DNA of 59,237 bases from an uncultured Christensenella sp. (lineage in GTDB: Bacteria > Bacillota > Clostridia > Christensenellales > Pumilibacteraceae). Location: assembly GCA_910577945.1 (NCBI GenBank), contig CAJTNI010000001.1, positions 1 to 59,237 on the forward strand, in the 5' to 3' direction. A model generated the notes under the pieces. The model worked only from the letters and a program-made list of their open reading frames with translations, made no database searches and was not told where the DNA came from. A program made the translations under genes and the position numbers. Below, piece by piece: positions 8,163 to 14,431 of this stretch (the stretch's first letter is position 1; each line of letters opens with the position of its first letter).

Positions 8163-9503
8163 ATGGCGTATTTCGGGTATATAGTATTATCTATCGTAAT
8201 TTTGCTCGCAATGGTGCTCATACACGAGCTGGGGCATTACGTTGCGGCTAAGCTTTTGGGCTTTACCGTGGAAGAATTTTCGGTCGGGTTCGGTCCGAAG
8301 CTGTTGAGCAAGCGGCGCAAAAACGGCGAGCTGTTTTCGTTGCGCATGTTTCCGCTCGGCGGGTTTTGCGCGTTTTTGGGCGAGACCGACGACGAAACGA
8401 CGGACGCTGCGCCCAAGCCCAAGCGGCGCAAACGCCGCGGCGCGACCGAAGATAACGCCGATTGCGCGCCGCCGACGGTAAATGCCGACGCGGAAAACAA
8501 CGCGCAAGCCGATAACGGCGCGGTTATGGATAACTGCGCCGCCGATAACGCGCCGACAGCCGCAGCCCAAAGCGAAAAGTCGGAGAGCGACGATTTGCTC
8601 TCGTACGTAATGCGCGCGAAAATCGACGAGGAGCTGGCGGAGCAAAAGCAAGCCGAGCCCGCAGTCGTCAGGCTCGATAAGCACGGAAACCCCGCAAAAA
8701 CGTTTTACCAACAAAAGCCGTGGAAGCGTATTATCGTACTGCTCGGCGGCGTTACGTTCAATTTTTTGTCGGCTATAATTTTCGCGTTCGTCTATATTTG
8801 GGCGGTCGGGTACACCGTGCCCGTCGTGGAGTCGCGCGAAACGACGCCCGACGGCGGATACTACTGCGAATATTTGCAGGACGACGACGTAATTTTGGCG
8901 ATAAACGGCAAAAAGATAAGCGTGCTGCGCTCGTATAGCGAATTGATTGACGAAATCAAAGAGGGCGAGACGGCAACGTTTACCGTGTCGCGCGGCGGCG
9001 AAACGCTGTCCGTCGAGGTGTTAAAGCGGCTCATTCCCACCGAAAACGAGGAAACGGGCGAGATAGAGCAAATAGCGCGGTTCGGGTTCAGGTCGAGAGC
9101 GACGTATACGGGCAACAACGCCGCGAACGCGTTTAAGTATTGCGTGCCGTTCGCGGGCAAAATCGCATGGCTTATACTCGGCTTGTTTTGGCAGCTCATT
9201 ACGGGCAAGGCGGCGCTCACCTCCATATCCGGTCCCGTCGGCTCGATAAATCAAATGGCGCAGGTGTCTATGCTTAATTGGCGCAATACGCTGTTCCTGC
9301 TGCCCATGCTCGCGAGCAACCTCGCCGTGTTCAATATTTTGCCGTTCCCCGCGCTTGACGGCGCGCAGATTATATTCACGATAGTCGAGTGGATACGCCG
9401 AAAGCCGCTTAACCGCAAGGTGATGGGCATGATAAACTTTATCGGCATGGTCGTTTTGCTGTTGTTCGTCGTGATTGTTGACATTTTATCGTTCGCGTTG
9501 TAG
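8163..9503 (+). CDS. rseP: Site-2 intramembrane protease RseP/RasP with a long acidic insertion
   Basis: RseP/RasP cleaves anti-sigma factors and remnant signal peptides within the membrane. The zinc motif HELGH is at residues 21-25 in the first span, the third ligand region is NILPFPALDG near residue 400, and a PDZ domain lies between. Unusual is residues ~75-175: a basic stretch KPKRRKRR and then a low-complexity Ala/Asn/Asp/Glu-rich region with poor conservation, placed where most homologs have only ~10-20 residues before the FYQQKPWKR segment. At 446 residues it is correspondingly longer than most Bacillota homologs. The ispG promoter lies in its last 26 bases. Confidence 0.94.
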   Translation: MAYFGYIVLSIVILLAMVLIHELGHYVAAKLLGFTVEEFSVGFGPKLLSKRRKNGELFSLRMFPLGGFCAFLGETDDETTDAAPKPKRRKRRGATEDNADCAPPTVNADAENNAQADNGAVMDNCAADNAPTAAAQSEKSESDDLLSYVMRAKIDEELAEQKQAEPAVVRLDKHGNPAKTFYQQKPWKRIIVLLGGVTFNFLSAIIFAFVYIWAVGYTVPVVESRETTPDGGYYCEYLQDDDVILAINGKKISVLRSYSELIDEIKEGETATFTVSRGGETLSVEVLKRLIPTENEETGEIEQIARFGFRSRATYTGNNAANAFKYCVPFAGKIAWLILGLFWQLITGKAALTSISGPVGSINQMAQVSMLNWRNTLFLLPMLASNLAVFNILPFPALDGAQIIFTIVEWIRRKPLNRKVMGMINFIGMVVLLLFVVIVDILSFAL

Positions 9504-9506
9504 AAT
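9478..9506 (+). promoter_or_regulatory. ispG promoter inside the end of rseP (leaderless arrangement)
   Basis: TTGACA (9478-9483), exactly 17 bases, TAGAAT (9501-9506). The hexamer begins at the rseP stop codon and ends six bases before the GTG start of ispG. No ribosome site fits between. It is one of four promoters in this window with this geometry. Confidence 0.75.
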
Positions 9507-9512
9507 ATAGGC

Positions 9513-10565
9513 GTGAATACCAAGCCTGTAAAAATAAAAAACGTTACTATCGGCGGCGGCAACCGTATCGCCGTGCAATCGATGACAAATACCGATACCG
9601 CCGACTGCGCCGCGACCTACGCGCAGCTTAAAGCGTTGCAGCTCGCGGGCTGCGATATCGCACGCGTTGCCGTGTCGAGCGCGGCGGAGGTCGAGGCGTG
9701 CAAATGTCTAATCGGCAAGCTCGACATGCCGCTCGTCGCCGATATTCAATTCGATTATCGGCTTGCCGTGGCGTGCTGCGAAATCGGGTTCGATAAAATA
9801 CGCTTCAATCCCGGCAATATCGGAGACGAGAGCAAGGTGAGACTCGTCGTGGACGCGGCAAAGGCGCATGGCACGCCCATTCGCGTCGGCGTAAACACGG
9901 GCTCGCTGGAAAAGGAGTTTGCGCGATTGCCGCCGAGCGCCGCGCTGTGCGAGAGCGCGTTGAAGCACGTGCGCTTGCTCGAAAAATTCGGGTTTTACGA
10001 CACCGTGATATCGGTCAAGTCGTCGGACGTAAAGACGACGGTAGACGCGTACCGCAGGCTTTCGCAAACGGTAGATTATCCGCTGCACGTCGGCGTTACC
10101 GAGAGCGGCGCGGACGAACGCGGCATCGTGCGGTCGGCCGTCGGCATAGGCGCTTTGCTTATCGACGGCATAGGCGATACGGTGCGCGTGTCGCTGTCGG
10201 GCGACCCCGTGCGCGAAATAGAGGCGGCGCGGCTCATACTGCAAGAGGCTGGCGTTTATAACGATTACTGTCAAATCGTTTCGTGCCCCACATGCTCGCG
10301 CTGCAAGTACGATTTGAAATCGGCGGTGGACGCGCTCAAAGCCGCCACGGCGCACATAAAATCGCCCGTAAAAGTGGCGGTCATGGGCTGCGTGGTAAAC
10401 GGTCCGGGCGAGGCAAGGGACGCCGATTTCGGCGTTGCGGGCGGCGGCGCTGGCAAAATAGCACTGTTCGTAAAGGGCGAGGTCGTAAAGACGATAGGCG
10501 AAAACGAAATCGTGCCCGAGCTGCTCGCGCTGATTGACAAAAAGATAAACGGCAAGCTGAAATGA
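9513..10565 (+). CDS. ispG: 4-hydroxy-3-methylbut-2-en-1-yl diphosphate synthase (GcpE)
   Basis: IspG is a [4Fe-4S] enzyme of the MEP pathway that reduces MEcPP to HMBPP. The 350-residue sequence has the N-terminal TIM barrel (IGGGNRIAVQSMTNTDT; VADIQFDYRLA; RFNPGNIGD). The C-terminal cluster domain has cysteines in SCPTCSRCKYDL and in VMGCVVNGPGEA. The start is GTG at 9513, six bases after a -10 hexamer, with no upstream ATG in frame. In related genomes this gene lies between rseP and proS/polC; no proS is present here. Confidence 0.97.
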   Translation: MNTKPVKIKNVTIGGGNRIAVQSMTNTDTADCAATYAQLKALQLAGCDIARVAVSSAAEVEACKCLIGKLDMPLVADIQFDYRLAVACCEIGFDKIRFNPGNIGDESKVRLVVDAAKAHGTPIRVGVNTGSLEKEFARLPPSAALCESALKHVRLLEKFGFYDTVISVKSSDVKTTVDAYRRLSQTVDYPLHVGVTESGADERGIVRSAVGIGALLIDGIGDTVRVSLSGDPVREIEAARLILQEAGVYNDYCQIVSCPTCSRCKYDLKSAVDALKAATAHIKSPVKVAVMGCVVNGPGEARDADFGVAGGGAGKIALFVKGEVVKTIGENEIVPELLALIDKKINGKLK

Positions 10566-12031
10566 ATAAATTTTACAAAGAGATAAATTCGAGAACAAAC
10601 GACAAGTACGCCGCGCTGCGCTTTCCCGCCGTAAAAGTGCGCGGCGATTTTGTCGAACTGAACGTGGTTTGCGCCGCCGCCGACCGTGAGTTCGTCGATA
10701 AAAACATGGGCGAGCTTATGCTGCTTGCGACGGAAATTTGCGCGTTCAACGCGCCGTTGCGGATTTCGGTAAGCGTCAGCGCGCCCGACCGCGACGCGTT
10801 GCGCGCCGACGTTATCTCGTTTACTCGAAAATTTCCGTTCGCGGCAGGGCTTGCAAACGATTTCGCGGCGTCGGATTCGGACGGGCTGCGCGTAACGCTC
10901 AAAATGCACGACGGCATGCTCGCATTGGCGCAGGCGGAATTTTTGCCGAGGCTCGCCGAGTTTTTCGCAAATAATTACATACAGCCGATAGCGGTCGATA
11001 TCGAAAAATCTGAGCTGCCGCGTTCGGTAGACCCGTACGGCGCGCCGCTCGTCGTAGCCGAAAAGGAATACGCGTTGAGCGCGGTCGTTTCGGTCGGCGG
11101 CAGCGTAAACGCGGAAAAAGCGGTATCCGCCGCGGCGGTGGCGGGCGACGCGTACGACGTAGCGGTTTGCGGCGTGCTCACTATGCTCACCGAGTTTACG
11201 AGTAAAGGCGGGCGCGCGTATCAAAAGTTCGTGCTGTACGACGGAGAAACCACCGTGCAGTGCAGTTATTTCGGCGCGCCGGCGCTTACGCCCGATTTGG
11301 TAAACGCGAAGGTGTGCGTCGTGGGCAATACGCAAACGGCGGGCGACCGCGCGGGCGAGGTTACAATGAAGGCGTTTTCGGTTGCGCGCTGCGAGGCCGC
11401 GGGCTTAAAGGTTTTCGCTTCGCCCGCGCCCGCAAAGGCGTACGCGACGGTCGCGCCCAAGCCGTACGAGGAATACGTTCAGACGAGCATATTCGAAAAG
11501 GGCGGGGCTGTGCCCGACTCGTTGCGCGGCAGCTTTGTGGTATTCGATTTCGAGACTACGGGGCTTTCGGTGGCGTACGACCGCCCCACGGAAATAGGCG
11601 CGGTCAAAATAACGGACGGAGTGATTACGGAAACGTTTTCCACGCTTATCGACCCGCTCATGCCCATTCCCGAAATAGTGTCGCAAAAGACGGGCATTAC
11701 GGACGACATGGTAAAGGGCAAGCCGCGGTTTCGCGAGGTGCTCGCCGATTTTTACAGATTTTCGTACGGCTGCCCGCTGATAGGGCACAACATAGCGTTC
11801 GACTTCCCGTTCCTGTTAAAGTACGGCAACCGTTACGGCTACGTTTTCGGCGCGCACGCTACGTTCGACACAATGGGCATTGCGCCGCGCGCGTTGGCGG
11901 GGATAGAACAGCTTTCGCTCAATCGCGTGCTCGACCGCTTGGGGCTTGTCAACGACAACGCGCACAGAGCGTTGTCGGACGCTACCGCCACGGCAAAGGC
12001 GTTTATCGCCATGCAAAAGCTTTTGGCGTAG
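10562..12031 (+). CDS. PolC-derived OB + DEDDh 3'-5' exonuclease protein lacking the polymerase
   Basis: This gene occupies the usual polC position (after ispG, before rimP) but encodes 489 residues instead of ~1,400. Residues ~1-195 resemble the PolC N-terminal region. Residues ~198-278 look like the PolC OB fold (VAVCGVLTMLTEF ... YQKFVLYDG). A linker follows, and residues ~326-489 are a DnaQ/PolC-type proofreading exonuclease with all five DEDDh residues: D329 and E331 in FDFETTG, D414 in HNIAFD, H468 and D473 in HRALSDAT. PHP, polymerase, thumb and finger domains are absent. The stop is followed within 76 bases by the rimP promoter, so this is not a simple frameshift. It overlaps the ispG stop by four bases. 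Confidence 0.85.
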   Translation: MNKFYKEINSRTNDKYAALRFPAVKVRGDFVELNVVCAAADREFVDKNMGELMLLATEICAFNAPLRISVSVSAPDRDALRADVISFTRKFPFAAGLANDFAASDSDGLRVTLKMHDGMLALAQAEFLPRLAEFFANNYIQPIAVDIEKSELPRSVDPYGAPLVVAEKEYALSAVVSVGGSVNAEKAVSAAAVAGDAYDVAVCGVLTMLTEFTSKGGRAYQKFVLYDGETTVQCSYFGAPALTPDLVNAKVCVVGNTQTAGDRAGEVTMKAFSVARCEAAGLKVFASPAPAKAYATVAPKPYEEYVQTSIFEKGGAVPDSLRGSFVVFDFETTGLSVAYDRPTEIGAVKITDGVITETFSTLIDPLMPIPEIVSQKTGITDDMVKGKPRFREVLADFYRFSYGCPLIGHNIAFDFPFLLKYGNRYGYVFGAHATFDTMGIAPRALAGIEQLSLNRVLDRLGLVNDNAHRALSDATATAKAFIAMQKLLA

Positions 12032-12106
12032 TATAAGCGCATATTCGCGTTACGCGTCGCACGCCGTCGGTCGGCATAAAAATGTGTGAAAATATTATAA
12101 AAATGC

Positions 12107-12135
12107 TTGCCTTTTCGGGGAAAAGGCGGTATAAT
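12107..12135 (+). promoter_or_regulatory. rimP-nusA-infB operon promoter
   Basis: TTGCCT (12107-12112), 17-base spacer, TATAAT (12130-12135). It heads the long transcription/translation operon. An in-frame ATG at 12134 lies within the -10 hexamer and cannot be the rimP start. Confidence 0.82.
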
Positions 12136-12160
12136 GATAATAACAGCATTTCGGTATTGT

Positions 12161-12183
12161 GAGAGTGGGTTTTGCCCGCTCTC
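12161..12183 (+). promoter_or_regulatory. Leader hairpin upstream of rimP
   Basis: GAGAGTGGG (12161-12169) pairs with CCCGCTCTC (12175-12183), nine pairs including one G-U, around a TTTTG loop. There is no T run after it, so it is not a terminator by itself. Hairpins with a GAGAGTGGG-type 5' arm are common ahead of rimP in Bacillota. The hairpin ends 12 bases before the ribosome site. Confidence 0.6.
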
Positions 12184-12205
12184 AATTACTGTTACGGAGG
12201 TTGTT

Positions 12206-12670
12206 ATCAACAGCGTCATAGAAAGAGTAAAGCCGACCGTCGAGGACGTGGTGAGTAAGCTCGGTTACGAGCTTGTGGATATCGAATACAAAACGCTTTA
12301 CGGCGATAAGCATTTGATTGTCTATATCGCGTCGGACAAGGGCGTGAGCCTCGACGACTGCGAGACCGTTTCCAACGCGCTCGACGCGCCGCTCGACGCG
12401 CTCGACCCCACGGCGTCTGCGCCGTACTGCTTGGACGTGTCCTCGCCGGGGCTGGACAGACCGTTTAAAACTCAGCGCGATTTCGAGCGCAATTACGGCA
12501 CGGCGGTGGAAATCAAGCTGTTTGCGCCGCATGCCGAAACCAAGCAAAAGACTATTATCGGAACGCTTACGGAGCGCACCGCCGACGAGGTGACGGTGGA
12601 AACGGACGGCAAGCGGCTGTCGGTAAAGAACGCGCAGATAGCGCTGGTTCGACCTTATATCGAATTTTAA
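12206..12670 (+). CDS. rimP: Ribosome maturation factor RimP, with ATC start codon
   Basis: RimP assists 30S assembly. The product (154 residues) shows the conserved LGYELVDIEY, DCETVSNALDA, and YCLDVSSPGLDRPF. No ATG, GTG or TTG is usable: the only in-frame ATGs upstream are at or before the -10 hexamer, and the first internal GTGs would delete the conserved first helix. A GGAGG ribosome site at 12196-12200 points, with five bases spacing, to ATC at 12206, giving the expected N-terminus (initiator)NSVIERVKPTVEDVVSKLGYE. ATC is a rare but permitted bacterial start. Such codons are discriminated against by IF3, so this may be a control point. RimP identity is firm; the start is an inference. 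Confidence 0.9.
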   Translation: MNSVIERVKPTVEDVVSKLGYELVDIEYKTLYGDKHLIVYIASDKGVSLDDCETVSNALDAPLDALDPTASAPYCLDVSSPGLDRPFKTQRDFERNYGTAVEIKLFAPHAETKQKTIIGTLTERTADEVTVETDGKRLSVKNAQIALVRPYIEF

Positions 12671-12697
12671 TCAGTCAATTAAATCGGGAGATAAAAA

Positions 12698-13846
12698 ATG
12701 GCAAAAAAGAATTCTACACTCACGTTGCAAGCGGAATTTTTCGACGCGCTCGACGATTTGGAAACCGAAAAGGGCATTAAAAAAAGCGAGTTTATCGCCG
12801 CCTTCGAGGAGGCGCTTACCAGCGCGTACAAAAAGCAGTACGGCGTTGCCAAGCAAATAAAAATCGTGCTTACGCCCGAGCTTAAAACCTTTAACATTTA
12901 CACCTGCCAAAAGGTGGTGGAGGAGGTCGAGGACCGCGAGACCGAAATCAGCTTGGAGGACGCGCGGCTTATCGATAAAAAGTACAAGGTCGGCGACGAT
13001 ATTTACGGACCCGTCGACGCGAGCGACTTCGGTCGTATCGTGGCGCAAATGGCAAAGCAAATCATCACGCAAAAGCTGCGCGCAATCGAGAGCGAAAAAG
13101 CGTACAGCGAGCTATCCGAAAAGGAAGAGGAGCTTGTCACGTGCGCGGTGCAGCGCATAGACGGCAAAAACGTGTGCGTGGAAATTCAAAAATTGGAGGC
13201 TGTGCTTTATCCCAAAGACCAGCTCCCCGGCGACCATTTCAAGGTCGGCGACAAAATCAAGGTTTTCGTTCGCGGCATCAAGGTCGGCAATCGCGGACCG
13301 CAGGTGCTCGTAACGCGCACGTCTGCGGGCTTTATCAAGCGCTTGTTCGAGCTCGAAGTTCCCGAAATCGCGAGCGGCGTTGTCGTTATTAAAGGCATAG
13401 TCCGCGAGGCGGGCTTGCGCACCAAGATGGCGGTGTACGCGACCGACTCGGGCGTGGACGCCGTAGGCGCGTGCGTAGGTAATCGCGGCTCGCGCGTTAA
13501 CAGCATAATTTCCGAGGTCGGCGGCGAAAAGATAGACATTATCCCGTGGCACGAGGACCCGTTGGAATTTATCGCGCGCGCGCTTTTGCCCGCCAAGGTC
13601 GTAATGGTCGAGGCGAAGGAGGACGAGCACGCGGCAAAGGTGGTCGTCATGGACGACCAGCTCAGCCTTGCTATCGGGCGCGAGGGCGTGAACGCGCGGC
13701 TCGCCGCCAAGCTCACGGGCTGGAAGATAGACATCAAGCCGTATTCGGCTATGGAAAAGGAAGTCAAGGCGGCGACGGAGCGCGCCGAGCAGATGGGCAG
13801 CGACAATTTCGACGTGTTCGACGAGGATATCGGAGAGCTCGAATAA
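12698..13846 (+). CDS. nusA: Transcription termination/antitermination factor NusA
   Basis: NusA binds RNA polymerase and nascent RNA and modulates pausing, termination and rRNA antitermination. The 382-residue product has the N-terminal RNAP-binding domain (~1-130), an S1 domain (~140-205), and two KH domains with GNRGSRVNSI and AIGREGVNAR. There is no C-terminal acidic repeat extension, as is normal for Bacillota. A CGGGAG ribosome site is present. It lies 27 bases after rimP, and rnpM begins directly after its stop. Confidence 0.98.
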   Translation: MAKKNSTLTLQAEFFDALDDLETEKGIKKSEFIAAFEEALTSAYKKQYGVAKQIKIVLTPELKTFNIYTCQKVVEEVEDRETEISLEDARLIDKKYKVGDDIYGPVDASDFGRIVAQMAKQIITQKLRAIESEKAYSELSEKEEELVTCAVQRIDGKNVCVEIQKLEAVLYPKDQLPGDHFKVGDKIKVFVRGIKVGNRGPQVLVTRTSAGFIKRLFELEVPEIASGVVVIKGIVREAGLRTKMAVYATDSGVDAVGACVGNRGSRVNSIISEVGGEKIDIIPWHEDPLEFIARALLPAKVVMVEAKEDEHAAKVVVMDDQLSLAIGREGVNARLAAKLTGWKIDIKPYSAMEKEVKAATERAEQMGSDNFDVFDEDIGELE

Positions 13847-14107
13847 ATGAAGCACGTACCACTGCGAACCTGTGTAGTCTGTCGCGCGCAAAAGGATAAG
13901 TCGGAGCTGTTGCGCATCGTCAAGCGCGACGACGCTGTGGAAATCGACCGCAGCGGCAAAGCGGCGGGGCGCGGCGCGTATGTGTGCGATTGCGACGAGT
14001 GCAAGCGCGCGCTGTTGAAAAAACGCGTGCTCAACCGCGTTTACAAGACGCAGCTCGACCAAAGCGTTTACGACGCGCTGGCGAAAGAGCTCGGCGGCGC
14101 GCAATGA
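13847..14107 (+). CDS. rnpM: YlxR family RNA-binding protein (RNase P modulator RnpM)
   Basis: A small basic RNA-binding protein of the YlxR/DUF448 family. The Bacillus subtilis member has been reported to bind RNase P RNA and modulate RNase P, hence the name RnpM. The 86-residue sequence has the hallmark PLRTCVVCR-KDKSELLRIV, then GRGAYVC and the CKRALLKKRVLNRVY segment. The start is directly after the nusA stop and the end overlaps the next start as ATGA. nusA-ylxR-ylxQ-infB is the standard order. Confidence 0.94.
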   Translation: MKHVPLRTCVVCRAQKDKSELLRIVKRDDAVEIDRSGKAAGRGAYVCDCDECKRALLKKRVLNRVYKTQLDQSVYDALAKELGGAQ

Positions 14108-14412
14108 CGGTCGGCGACAGATTTGCGACGATGATAGGCTTTGCCAAGCGCGCGGGCAAAATCGTTTACGGCTTCGACTGCTTAAAGACGGCGAAGCGCG
14201 TCGCGGTATTGGCGGTCAGCGACACCGCCTCGGACAATTTGAAGAACGGCATGGCGCGGCTTGCCGAAGCCCGCGAGTTGCCGCTCATTTATGCGGACGC
14301 GCTTGAAACGATTGTCGGAAACAACGTTAAGGCGCTCGGCATAACGGATAAGAATATGGCGCAGGCAATGCTCGAATACGCGCAAAGCGGCGCGCCGCAT
14401 TACAGAACCTGA
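14104..14412 (+). CDS. rplGA: YlxQ, L7Ae/L30e-type RNA-binding protein
   Basis: A predicted K-turn RNA-binding protein of the ribosomal L7Ae/L30e/YlxQ family (102 residues), with GFAKRAGKIVYGFDCLKTAK, VLAVSDTASDNLKNG and ALGITDKNMAQAML. The family binds kink-turn RNA, but the cellular target of YlxQ is not settled. The ATG at 14104 overlaps the rnpM stop by four bases, which fixes the start. An open frame extends upstream but is only the shadow of rnpM. Confidence 0.9.
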   Translation: MTVGDRFATMIGFAKRAGKIVYGFDCLKTAKRVAVLAVSDTASDNLKNGMARLAEARELPLIYADALETIVGNNVKALGITDKNMAQAMLEYAQSGAPHYRT

Positions 14413-14431
14413 GCGATACGGAGGTAACGCA

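Noticed and set aside
12032..12106. Possible lost downstream half of polC by frameshift
   Set aside because: Only 76 bases separate the stop from the rimP promoter, and no polymerase-like sequence is read in any frame there or in rimP.
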